NCBI GenBank assembly: GCA_045562575.1
Contig: JBJKVQ010000041.1
Coordinates: 1-17,695, forward strand
Length of the DNA stretch: 17,695 nt
Source: UBA6952 sp045562575
Lineage (GTDB): Bacteria; Chloroflexota; Dehalococcoidia; Lucifugimonadales; UBA6952
Reading direction: 5' to 3'
Of this stretch, positions 1 through 7,260 are shown in pieces. Position 1 is the first letter of the stretch; each line of letters starts with the position of its first letter. Below the pieces are notes generated by a model. The model searched no databases and was not told the origin of the DNA. It saw only the letters and a list, made by a program, of their open reading frames with translations. The translations under genes and the position numbers were made by a program.

Positions 1-665
1 ATATTAGCTATGAAGCTGGTGAATTAGAAGATCCAAATAGAAAACCAAGAGAGGATATGTTTAATTTAACAACATCCCCACAAAATGCTCCTGATAAAGA
101 AATTGAAATTGAAATTGAATACTTAGATGGTATACCAATAAAACTAACGAATATTACTGATAATTTAGTTAAAACTGATGCATTAGAATTATTTATATAT
201 CTTAATGAGCTTGCAGGTATAAATGGTATTGGTAGAGAAGATATTGTTGAAAACAGGCTAGTTGGTCTAAAATCTCGTGGAGTGTATGAAACACCTGCTG
301 CAACAATATTGCAAAAAACCCATAGAGATATTGAAGGCTTAACCATGGATCGAGAAGCTATGCATTTGAGAGATTCTTTAATACCGAGATATTCAGAATT
401 AGTTTATTATGGTTTTTGGTATTCTCCAGAAATGGAACTCTTACATACTCTTTTCAACGAATCTCAAAAGAATGTATCTGGTGTTGTTAATACTACTCTA
501 TATAAGGGTAATGTAATTATAAACTCACGTTATTCAGAAAATTCATTATATAATGAACAAATGGTAAGTATGGATTCTCATGGAGGGTTTGATAGCACTG
601 ACTCAACTGGATTTATACATATTAATTCTCATAGATTGAGAGCATATTTTTCCCGAGGAAAATAA
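1..665 (+). CDS. argG: Argininosuccinate synthase, C-terminal part (5' end outside window)
   Basis: The frame is open from base 3 and has no start in the window, so only about the last 220 codons are present. The enzyme ligates citrulline and aspartate with ATP to give argininosuccinate, the penultimate step of arginine synthesis, in the cytoplasm. Visible family blocks are ISYEAGELEDP at the left edge, the NGIGREDIVENRLVGLKSRG block in the middle (about bases 220-280), and a C-terminal SRYSENSLYNEQMVSMDSHGG segment. It ends TAA two bases before argH, so argG and argH are surely co-transcribed; the promoter lies upstream of the window. A three-copy GAAATT run at 99-116 encodes EIEIEIE and keeps frame. 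Identification is firm; the true start cannot be seen. Confidence 0.95.
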   Translation, partial: ISYEAGELEDPNRKPREDMFNLTTSPQNAPDKEIEIEIEYLDGIPIKLTNITDNLVKTDALELFIYLNELAGINGIGREDIVENRLVGLKSRGVYETPAATILQKTHRDIEGLTMDREAMHLRDSLIPRYSELVYYGFWYSPEMELLHTLFNESQKNVSGVVNTTLYKGNVIINSRYSENSLYNEQMVSMDSHGGFDSTDSTGFIHINSHRLRAYFSRGK

Positions 666-667
666 AA

Positions 668-2056
668 ATGTACCACACCAATATAAATAATTCTGATAAT
701 GAAATATTCCAACGATTTACTGAATCAGTTAGTTATGACAAGAAACTTTTTAAACAAGATATAAAAGGTTCTAAAGCTCATGCAAGAATGTTAGCCAAGC
801 AAAATATTATTTCTTTGAATGATGCTAATGAAATTTGTTTGGGACTAACACAAATCGAAGAAGAAATTATAAATAATAAATTTACATGGAAATATGAATT
901 AGAAGATATTCATATGAATATCGAATCAAGACTTAATGAGTTGATTGGAGATATCGCTGGTAAACTTCACACTGCTAGATCACGAAATGATCAAGTTGCT
1001 TTAGATATGCGATTGTTCTTAAAAGAAACTATAATAAACACAATTATATTATTATTAGAATTACAATCGACAATCCTGTCTCGTGCAGAAGAAAATCTTG
1101 ATATAGTTATACCTGGCTACACACATATGCAAAGGGCACAACCTTTATTACTTAGCCATCATTTAATGGCATACTTTAATATGTTTTCAAGAGATATTAC
1201 GAGATTTGAAAATAATTATGTAGAGACAGATGTTATGCCCTTAGGTAGTGGCGCCCTAGCTGGAGTTCCATACCCTATTGACAGGGAATTTGTTTCAAAA
1301 GAACTTGGCTTTTCAAAAATTAGCACAAATTCTATGGATAGTATTTCTGATCGAGATTATATACTCGAATTTTTATTTAATGCAGCTACTACTATGTCAC
1401 ATGTTTCACGTATCTCTGAAGAAATAATTCTTTGGTCAACACAAGAATTTAATTTTATAAGTTTAGATAAACGTTTTACAACTGGAAGTAGTATGATGCC
1501 ACAAAAAAGAAATCCTGACTTTGCAGAAATTTCTAGAGGTAAAATTGGAAGAGTTTATGGTAGCCTGATAGGATTATTAACAACAATAAAAGGTTTACCT
1601 TTGACTTATAATAGAGATCTTCAAGAGGATAAAGAGGGACTATTTGATACCATTCAGACGTTACAAAGTACCTTAAAAGTAATGAACGGTATCATCGATA
1701 CGTCTACTTACAATAAAGAAGTAATGCTAAAAGCTGCACAAGATAATAGTATGTTGGCAACAGATATGGCTGATTATTTAGTAAAGAAAGGTGTTCCTTT
1801 TCGAAAAGCACATGAAGCTATGTATTTATTAGTAGATTATGCAAACAGTTCAAATAAAACTCTAAAAGAGTTATCATTAGGTGAATATAGAGAATTTTTA
1901 TCTGAATTCGAAGAAGATGTTTTTGAAATAGATTTAGATCATTCAATAAATCAAAGAAATGTTATAGGTGGAACTGCACTTGTACAGGTTCAAAACGCAA
2001 TAATAAATGCAAAAAATTTAACCCAAGATAAAATAAATGAGTACAAAAAATATTAA
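668..2056 (+). CDS. argH: Argininosuccinate lyase
   Basis: This 462-residue cytoplasmic enzyme cleaves argininosuccinate to arginine and fumarate, the last step of arginine synthesis. It belongs to the fumarase/aspartase superfamily. Diagnostic blocks are GSKAHARML (about residues 34-42), LHTARSRNDQVALDMRLF, THMQRAQPLLLSHHLMAYF, and the signature GSSMMPQKRNP around residues 273-283, where Ser275 matches the catalytic serine position. The ATG is 2 bases after the argG stop, with GAGGA about nine bases upstream as ribosome binding site. The usual N-terminal WGGRF motif is not recognisable: the protein starts with a short Asn-rich stretch before IFQRFTESVSYDKKL. The rest is full length. The 3' end overlaps rpe by 20 bases, which suggests translational coupling. 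Confidence 0.96.
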   Translation: MYHTNINNSDNEIFQRFTESVSYDKKLFKQDIKGSKAHARMLAKQNIISLNDANEICLGLTQIEEEIINNKFTWKYELEDIHMNIESRLNELIGDIAGKLHTARSRNDQVALDMRLFLKETIINTIILLLELQSTILSRAEENLDIVIPGYTHMQRAQPLLLSHHLMAYFNMFSRDITRFENNYVETDVMPLGSGALAGVPYPIDREFVSKELGFSKISTNSMDSISDRDYILEFLFNAATTMSHVSRISEEIILWSTQEFNFISLDKRFTTGSSMMPQKRNPDFAEISRGKIGRVYGSLIGLLTTIKGLPLTYNRDLQEDKEGLFDTIQTLQSTLKVMNGIIDTSTYNKEVMLKAAQDNSMLATDMADYLVKKGVPFRKAHEAMYLLVDYANSSNKTLKELSLGEYREFLSEFEEDVFEIDLDHSINQRNVIGGTALVQVQNAIINAKNLTQDKINEYKKY

Positions 2057-2702
2057 ACTAGCCCCATCAATATTATCTGCTGATTTTTCTAAATTAGGTG
2101 AAGAAGTAGCTTTAGCTACAGAATCTGGGGCAGATATGATACACATCGATATTATGGATGGTAAATTTGTTCCAAATATAACATTTGGGTCTTCAATGGT
2201 TTCAGCAATACGTCGTTGGACTAATTTACCATTAGATGTGCATATGATGATAACTGAACCTGAAAAGCAAATTCCCTTATTTATAGATGCTGGGGCAGAT
2301 ATTATAAATGTTCATATTGAAGCTTGTGTCCATTTACATGGAATTATACAAATGATCAAATCAAATAATATAAAAGCTGGAATTGCACTAAACCCGGGAA
2401 CTCCTATAAGTGTCCTCTCTGAGATAATTGAAGAATTAGACCAAATCGTGATTATGTCTGTAAACCCAGGATTTCCAGGGCAAACTTTTATTTCTAAAAC
2501 ATTAAATAAAGTATCGGATTTAAGAAATATAATTAACCAAGATGGTCTCAATGCAGATATAGAGATTGATGGAGGAATAAATAAATCGAGTATTAAATCC
2601 GCGGTAGAAGCAGGCGCCAATGTATTAGTTGCTGGTTCTGCTGTATACAACTCCAACGCCTCGGTTAATGATTGTATAAATGAATTAAAAAATTCTATTT
2701 AA
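2037..2702 (+). CDS. rpe: Ribulose-phosphate 3-epimerase
   Basis: This 221-residue TIM-barrel enzyme interconverts ribulose 5-phosphate and xylulose 5-phosphate in the pentose phosphate pathway. The metal and catalytic residues expected of the family are in place: His36 and Asp38 in MIHIDIMDGKFVPN, His69 in DVHMMI, and Asp178 in IEIDGGIN. The phosphate-binding loops MSVNPGFPGQTF and LVAGSAVY are also present. Length is normal. The ATG at 2037 lies inside the last codons of argH (20-base overlap, different frame). No strong Shine-Dalgarno is visible, which fits coupling to argH translation. The link with arginine genes is probably genome packing rather than a shared pathway. Confidence 0.96.
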   Translation: MSTKNIKLAPSILSADFSKLGEEVALATESGADMIHIDIMDGKFVPNITFGSSMVSAIRRWTNLPLDVHMMITEPEKQIPLFIDAGADIINVHIEACVHLHGIIQMIKSNNIKAGIALNPGTPISVLSEIIEELDQIVIMSVNPGFPGQTFISKTLNKVSDLRNIINQDGLNADIEIDGGINKSSIKSAVEAGANVLVAGSAVYNSNASVNDCINELKNSI

Positions 2703-2732
2703 TCATTTGATTATTGATTATAGAATAGTAGT

Positions 2733-3623
2733 ATGGAATCAAAAAATTTGATTAAGTTATTACCATCATTTCTTGTTACTGGACTAATAAGTATTGCTAT
2801 TATATTCATAGGAATTTCTTCTGCAGATGGCAAAAGTACTAGTAGTCTTATACCAACAAGTCTTGTTACAAATATATCAACAGAATTAGCTACAATAATC
2901 AATCAGTTAGGGACTTCACTTCCACTTGGTTTAGCATTTCTAGCAGGTATGAGTGCAGCAGTAAATCCATGTGGTTTTATACTTTTGCCAACTTACTTAG
3001 GGTTAATCCTGAATGAAAATAATAAGGTTAATAATACAAAAGAAACAAATTATTTTCATCTATCCCAAATTGCATTTTTCGTTACATTAGGATTTATTAT
3101 TGTATTTGCTACTATAGGTTTTTCTATAAGTTTTGGTGCTAGATCTATAATTCAAGAACTTACCTCTATTATTACTATAGTTATCGGAATAATTCTGATT
3201 CTGATTGGAATTATTTCTCTGAATTCTGAGACGAAAATTTACTTAAATTGGCCCACACGACTTGCTGCTAAATTTGGAGATCCAAGAAATACTAAATACC
3301 CCAAATTTGTTAATTATTTATTGTTTGGCATGAGTTATGCTATAGCATCTATCAGTTGTACACTTCCTATATTTTTAGCAGTTATAGGAGTTTCATTAAC
3401 AAACAATAATATTATCGATATAGCAAAACAATTTGTTCTTTACAGTCTAGGAATGGGATTTGTTATAACAATAACAACTTTGATAATAGCTTCATTAGAA
3501 AATTCTTTATTGAAAGGAATGACTAGATTAACAAAATGGTTTCAATACACAACCAGCACAATTATGATACTTGCCGGATCATACTTGATATTTTATTGGA
3601 CAAGTTCTGGTACGCTTTTATAA
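2733..3623 (+). CDS. CcdA/DsbD-type thiol-disulfide membrane transporter
   Basis: This 296-residue polytopic membrane protein has about seven hydrophobic segments. Two half-motifs of the CcdA/DsbD transmembrane family are clear: GMSAAVNPCGFILLPTYL with Cys80, and SYAIASISCTLPIFLAVIG with Cys209. In that family the two cysteines form the redox pair that carries electrons across the membrane from thioredoxin to extracytoplasmic partners, in cytochrome c maturation or disulfide reduction. The N-terminus is longer than in minimal CcdA: a first hydrophobic segment (about residues 9-28) is followed by a Ser/Thr-rich stretch of about 35 residues before the first core helix. The start has no good ribosome binding site. 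The gene follows rpe by 30 bases with no clear promoter, and no thioredoxin-like partner lies in the window. The exact partner and subfamily are unresolved. Confidence 0.85.
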   Translation: MESKNLIKLLPSFLVTGLISIAIIFIGISSADGKSTSSLIPTSLVTNISTELATIINQLGTSLPLGLAFLAGMSAAVNPCGFILLPTYLGLILNENNKVNNTKETNYFHLSQIAFFVTLGFIIVFATIGFSISFGARSIIQELTSIITIVIGIILILIGIISLNSETKIYLNWPTRLAAKFGDPRNTKYPKFVNYLLFGMSYAIASISCTLPIFLAVIGVSLTNNNIIDIAKQFVLYSLGMGFVITITTLIIASLENSLLKGMTRLTKWFQYTTSTIMILAGSYLIFYWTSSGTLL

Positions 3624-3627
3624 AAAA

Positions 3628-3822
3628 TTAAGCTAATAGCATACCAGACTTATGATACGTTCTTATGCATTGTGTACAAAGCTTAACTTTTTTTCTCATA
3701 CCATTAACTTCAATACGAAAAGTTTGTATATTTGGAAGCCATTTTTTATTAGTTGCTCGCTTTGAGTGACTCACATTATGCCCAAATTGGGGCGTTTTAG
3801 TACAATATTCACATTTAGCCAC
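3628..3822 (-). CDS. rpmB: 50S ribosomal protein L28, zinc-ribbon form
   Basis: This 64-residue large-subunit ribosomal protein starts AKCEYCTKTPQFGHNVSHS, typical of bacterial L28. Cys4, Cys7, Cys49 and Cys52 form two CxxC pairs, so this is the zinc-binding (C+) paralogue type rather than the cysteine-free form. The start codon is GTG (complement of 3820-3822), supported by AAAGAGG about six bases upstream. The stop is only 4 bases from the convergent ccdA stop. The gene is divergent from fakA. On its own strand a perfect TATAAT lies at 3889-3894, but no matching -35 was found, so its promoter is uncertain. Confidence 0.96.
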   Translation of the reverse strand: MAKCEYCTKTPQFGHNVSHSKRATNKKWLPNIQTFRIEVNGMRKKVKLCTQCIRTYHKSGMLLA

Positions 3823-3833
3823 GTAAAACCTCT

Positions 3834-3862
3834 TTGACTCTTACTTTGACTTTGAGTAGAAT
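3834..3862 (+). promoter_or_regulatory. Candidate sigma70-type promoter for fakA with repeated -35 element
   Basis: TTGACT at 3834-3839 is followed after 17 bases by TAGAAT at 3857-3862, giving 5 of 6 matches in each box. The leader to the fakA ATG would be about 40 bases. The eight-base word CTTTGACT occurs at 3832-3839 and again at 3844-3851, and CTTTGAGT follows at 3850-3857. The second TTGACT could pair with TGTAAT at 3868-3873 (16-base spacer), so two overlapping promoters or an operator are possible. This is inferred from sequence only. Confidence 0.5.
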
Positions 3863-3910
3863 CTCACTGTAATTCAGCAAGAATAGTAATTATAACGAAC
3901 ATTAACGATT

Positions 3911-5557
3911 ATGGCTAGTGATGTAAAAAATCTGAATAATGGGCTAAGTGGACATGAACTCAAAAATCTATTTGATTCTGGCTATAATACCTTATTAGCA
4001 AATATAGATACCATTAATTCTTTGAATGTATTCCCTGTACCTGACGGAGATACAGGAACTAATATGGTATTAACAATGAAATCTGCTAAAACAGAATTCG
4101 ATAAAGAAAGTGAAAATGATGCTGGGAAAATAGCTGAAGCAATGTCCAATGGTGCTTTAATGGGTGCTCGAGGTAACAGTGGGGTAATTTTATCTCAGTT
4201 TCTTAGAGGTTGGGCTTCTGCACTTTACAATTCTGAAATTATAAGTCCTCTTCAAATTGTCAACGCTCTTAAGAAGGGTATGGAATTTTCGTATGAATCT
4301 GTAAGTAATCCAGTCGAAGGTACAATGCTAACTGTCATTAAATATGCCTATGAAGGTGCATATTCTGCATACAATAATGTTTCAAATAACATAAGAGAAA
4401 TATGGGATGAGGCATATAAATCTGCAAAAGAAGCTCTAGAAAATACACCTGAATTATTACCAATACTGAAACAAGCACAAGTTGTAGATGCCGGCGGGCT
4501 CGGAATAGTTGCAATTATGGATGGTATGAAATCTTATTTTAATGGCACAAACAATACACCACCGGTAAAAATTCAAGTTAAAAACTCAACAATTGCTGAG
4601 AACTTTATATTTGACTCAAATGATGAAGAATTCGGTAACTGTATCCAATTTATTATCAATAATCCTACTATAAGTAAAACAACTCTCGAAAATAAATTCT
4701 CTGATCTTGCATCCTCTGTGGTTATTGTTGATGCAACAAAATTATTTAGAATACACGTTCATTCTGAAGATCCAGATCCTATTCTAAAACTAGCAAATGA
4801 AATAGGGACAATTTCAGATGTAAATATCCAAAATATGGATGACCAAAAAACTGAATTCTTTCAAGATATATCATCCCAAAATAATATTATTAATGATCAT
4901 GTACATAACGCTATAGTTGCAGTGGTCGACGGAGAAGGGTTTATTGATATTTTTAAAGAACTGGGTACTACAGTAATTATATCAGGGGGACAAACTAAAA
5001 ATCCAAGTACTGAAGAAGTATTGACTGCTATTAATGATTGTAATGCAGATAATATTTTTGTATTTCCAAACAATAAAAATATCATTGGGGTTTCACAACA
5101 AGCAGCCAAACTTTCAGAATCAAATGTAATTGTAATTCCAACAACATCGGTTCCTGCTGGTATTAGTGGGTTGTTAGGTTTCGATAATACACTTTCTTGC
5201 GAAGCAAATGAGGAAAACATACTAGAATCAGTTGAGAGCGTTACAACTTGTGAAATTACAAAAGCCACTAAGGATATTACTATTAATGATATTGATGTTA
5301 TCCAAGATGAATATTTATGTATAATTAACGGCGAAATAAGAGCTTCAGAAAAATCATTAACTAATATCATAGATGATACGATTAATTATACGAAACCTAC
5401 CCCAGAAAATATGATTACAGTATATTTTGGGGCAAATATAAACCCAAATATGGAAAACGAAATAGTATCATTGTTTACCAAGAAATATTCACAAAACGAA
5501 TATGATTTTGTTCGAGGAAATCAAGAAATATATGATTTAATTATTTCTATAGAATAA
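3911..5557 (+). CDS. fakA: FakA-type fatty acid kinase catalytic subunit (DAK2/YloV family)
   Basis: This cytoplasmic protein has 548 residues, the family's usual size of about 550. The N-terminal DhaL/DAK2-like ATP-binding domain shows NVFPVPDGDTGTNM (Asp45, Asp47, metal and nucleotide binding) and GALMGARGNSGVILSQFLRG at about 81-100. The middle domain ends in the typical HVHSEDPDPILKLANEIG and IQNMDDQ segment. The C-terminal domain begins IVAVVDGEGFIDIFKELG and continues with ISGGQTKNPSTEEVL. Known FakA phosphorylates fatty acids bound to a FakB (DegV) protein, feeding acyl-phosphate to phospholipid synthesis. A degV gene follows 17 bases downstream, supporting that role. No clear Shine-Dalgarno precedes the ATG. 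The family assignment is secure; the fatty acid substrate is inferred from the pair. Confidence 0.9.
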   Translation: MASDVKNLNNGLSGHELKNLFDSGYNTLLANIDTINSLNVFPVPDGDTGTNMVLTMKSAKTEFDKESENDAGKIAEAMSNGALMGARGNSGVILSQFLRGWASALYNSEIISPLQIVNALKKGMEFSYESVSNPVEGTMLTVIKYAYEGAYSAYNNVSNNIREIWDEAYKSAKEALENTPELLPILKQAQVVDAGGLGIVAIMDGMKSYFNGTNNTPPVKIQVKNSTIAENFIFDSNDEEFGNCIQFIINNPTISKTTLENKFSDLASSVVIVDATKLFRIHVHSEDPDPILKLANEIGTISDVNIQNMDDQKTEFFQDISSQNNIINDHVHNAIVAVVDGEGFIDIFKELGTTVIISGGQTKNPSTEEVLTAINDCNADNIFVFPNNKNIIGVSQQAAKLSESNVIVIPTTSVPAGISGLLGFDNTLSCEANEENILESVESVTTCEITKATKDITINDIDVIQDEYLCIINGEIRASEKSLTNIIDDTINYTKPTPENMITVYFGANINPNMENEIVSLFTKKYSQNEYDFVRGNQEIYDLIISIE

Positions 5558-5574
5558 ATAGTAAGGATAATTTT

Positions 5575-6405
5575 ATGAGTACAGTAATAGTAACGGATAG
5601 TACCTGCGATATACCAAGTGAGATCATTAATAAACTCAACATTCATGTTGTCCCATGTAGTGTTAACTTTGGCATAGAATCCTATCTTGATGGGGTCGAA
5701 ATAAAAGCTGAAGAATTTTATAAACGACTAACTACTTCTGATGTTTTTCCTACAACTTCCCAACCTACTCCAAACCAATTTCTTGAAATCTATAACTCCA
5801 TACCTAGTGAATCAGATATACTTTCTATCCATGTTTCCGAAAAACTTAGTGGTACATATAATTCTGCTTTGCAAGCTCAAAAGAGTCTATCAGATAGAAA
5901 TATCCAAGTAATTGATTCACAACTTGCTTCAACAGCACTTGGATTGGTTGTCATAGAAGCTGCAATAAAAGCTCAAGAAGGCAATTCAATTGATGAAATA
6001 GCCACACTCACCAATAATGCACTTTCCAACTCTAATGTATTTATATTGCTAGATACAATCGAATATTTAAAACGAGGTGGAAGAATTGGAAAAGCGCAAG
6101 CATTTGTCGGAAACTTACTTAAGTTACGACCTATTCTCACTTTGAATAATGGTGCTGTTGAAGGTGTAAAAAAAACACGAAGTAAACAAGCAGGAATGAA
6201 TTATCTCCAAGAAATACTACAACAACAAAGTAGTCTGATAAGTGTAGCTGTACTCTACACGACCAATGAGCAAGAGGCATTATCAGTTGCAAATGATGTT
6301 AAAGAAATAACCAATATCGATAATATTGTCATTTCTCAATGTGGACCAGCAATAGGAGCTCACGCCGGTCCAGGCGCAGTAGGTATTGCTTTGTTAAAAG
6401 GTTAA
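5575..6405 (+). CDS. fakB: DegV-family fatty acid-binding protein, probable FakB
   Basis: This 276-residue two-domain protein opens VIVTDSTCDIPSEI, the DegV hallmark. Ligand-site motifs are present: PTTSQPTPNQF (Thr61), EKLSGTYNSALQAQ (Ser92), EYLKRGGRIGKAQAF, GVKKTRSKQAG, and the C-terminal AIGAHAGPGAVGIAL (His263). In characterised FakB proteins these regions enclose a fatty acid and hold its carboxylate for phosphorylation by FakA. AAGGA at 5563-5567 supports the ATG start. Immediate linkage to fakA makes it the likely cognate FakB. Which chain length it binds cannot be read from the sequence. A single fakB copy is visible here; other copies may exist elsewhere. Confidence 0.9.
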   Translation: MSTVIVTDSTCDIPSEIINKLNIHVVPCSVNFGIESYLDGVEIKAEEFYKRLTTSDVFPTTSQPTPNQFLEIYNSIPSESDILSIHVSEKLSGTYNSALQAQKSLSDRNIQVIDSQLASTALGLVVIEAAIKAQEGNSIDEIATLTNNALSNSNVFILLDTIEYLKRGGRIGKAQAFVGNLLKLRPILTLNNGAVEGVKKTRSKQAGMNYLQEILQQQSSLISVAVLYTTNEQEALSVANDVKEITNIDNIVISQCGPAIGAHAGPGAVGIALLKG

Positions 6406-6423
6406 ATTTACGAAAAAACCATT

Positions 6424-7041
6424 ATGTCAAAACACCCCGATATTAATAAACTTTCTAAATTACTTCATGAAGTTCTTTTAGAACTAGGCGAAGACCCGAA
6501 TCGAGAAGGTTTAAAAGAAACCCCTAGAAGATGGGCAGATTCGCTTTTGACACAAACTGAAGGAACAAAAGTAAACCCAGAGGAACATCTTAAAACTATT
6601 TTTGAACTATCAGAAGATATATATCCTGAATATTCAGATGATATGATTATAGTAGACAAAATAGAGTTTTCTTCACTTTGTGAGCATCATATTACCCCCT
6701 TTAAAGGTCTCACCCATATAGGATATATTCCTAATCCTACCACGAGGAAAATTGTAGGGTTATCCAAACTTTCCAGGGTCGTAGATTTATTCAGCCAGCA
6801 ATTGCAAATACAAGAGCGATTAACAAATCAAATTGCTCAAGCAATAAATCATCACCTTGAACCATTAGGCGTTATTACAGTAATTCAATCCAGGCATTAT
6901 TGTATGATCCAAAGAGGGGTTAAACAAAGGAATAGTGTTACCACAACAATAGCAAAAAGAGGAATATTTTTGGAAAATGACAATTTAGAAAACAAATTTC
7001 AAAATTATATAGCTATGAAACTTCAAAAAGAAATGGGGTGA
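6424..7041 (+). CDS. folE: GTP cyclohydrolase I (FolE type)
   Basis: This 205-residue enzyme opens the purine ring of GTP to make dihydroneopterin triphosphate, the first committed step to folate (and in some bacteria to other pterins). Zinc ligands of the FolE1 family are visible as Cys86 and His89 in SLCEHHITPF and Cys160 in RHYCMIQRGV. Other family blocks are NREGLKETPRRWA near the N-terminus, IVGLSKLSRVVDLFSQQLQIQERL, and the conserved end VTTTIAKRG. The ATG lies 18 bases after the fakB stop without a clear ribosome binding site, so it is likely read from the fakA transcript. Its last two codons and TGA stop lie within the opposite-strand tRNA-His gene, including the tRNA's encoded CCA. 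Confidence 0.96.
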   Translation: MSKHPDINKLSKLLHEVLLELGEDPNREGLKETPRRWADSLLTQTEGTKVNPEEHLKTIFELSEDIYPEYSDDMIIVDKIEFSSLCEHHITPFKGLTHIGYIPNPTTRKIVGLSKLSRVVDLFSQQLQIQERLTNQIAQAINHHLEPLGVITVIQSRHYCMIQRGVKQRNSVTTTIAKRGIFLENDNLENKFQNYIAMKLQKEMG

Positions 7042-7111
7042 GTGAAGGGATTCGAACCCTCGATCTCTAGTGCCACAAACTAGCGCCTTAGGCCTCTTGG
7101 CTACACTCACC
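7034..7111 (-). tRNA. tRNA-His (anticodon GTG), CCA encoded
   Basis: Read on the minus strand, a full cloverleaf folds. The acceptor stem is GTGAGTG/CACTCAC and the D arm GCC/GGC. The anticodon stem is CTAGT/ACTAG around the loop TTGTGGC, giving anticodon GTG (complement of 7074-7076). The T arm is GAGGG-TTCGAAT-CCCTT. An extra G at -1 (base 7111) pairs with discriminator C73 (base 7037), the identity mark of tRNA-His. The next three bases (7036-7034) read CCA, so the 3' end is genomically encoded. The 3' end overlaps the convergent folE coding end by 8 bases. Confidence 0.96.
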
Positions 7112-7124
7112 ACAAATACAAACA

Positions 7125-7153
7125 AATTTACCATTGTATTATTATCCAGTCAA
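7125..7153 (-). promoter_or_regulatory. Candidate promoter of tRNA-His
   Basis: On the minus strand TTGACT (7153-7148) and TAAATT (7130-7125) are separated by 17 bases and lie 13 bases upstream of the tRNA 5' end. The -35 matches consensus at 5 of 6 positions, the -10 at 4 of 6. The placement fits a short 5' trailer removed by RNase P. Confidence 0.45.
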
Positions 7154-7208
7154 TAAACATAAATAATGCAAAAAACCGGATTAAACTAAAAATAGAATAA
7201 CATATTGC

Positions 7209-7237
7209 TTGAGAAACATTAATGATATCACTATTAT
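7209..7237 (+). promoter_or_regulatory. Candidate promoter of fabF, short leader
   Basis: TTGAGA at 7209-7214 and TATTAT at 7232-7237 have a 17-base spacer. Transcription would begin near 7244, only a few bases before a strong Shine-Dalgarno (TAGGAGG at 7249-7255) and about 17 bases before the fabF ATG. This marks the start of a new transcription unit after the tRNA. Confidence 0.55.
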
Positions 7238-7260
7238 ATTACATTGGTTAGGAGGGAATT

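Noticed and set aside
99..116. Three tandem GAAATT units in argG as a possible phase-variation tract
   Set aside because: The unit is six bases, so slippage would keep frame and only change the number of EI pairs. The region is variable in the family.
3889..3894. Perfect TATAAT on the minus strand as the rpmB promoter
   Set aside because: The -35 would fall at the fakA start and reads nothing like TTGACA. In AT-rich DNA a lone -10 match is weak evidence, so it is only mentioned under rpmB.
4897..5370. Long open frame (157 codons) on the minus strand opposite fakA
   Set aside because: It lies wholly inside fakA, which has clear family motifs across this region. It has no ribosome binding site or recognisable protein features and reads as a shadow frame. 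The same applies to the minus-strand frames opposite argG (8-346) and rpe (2312-2656).
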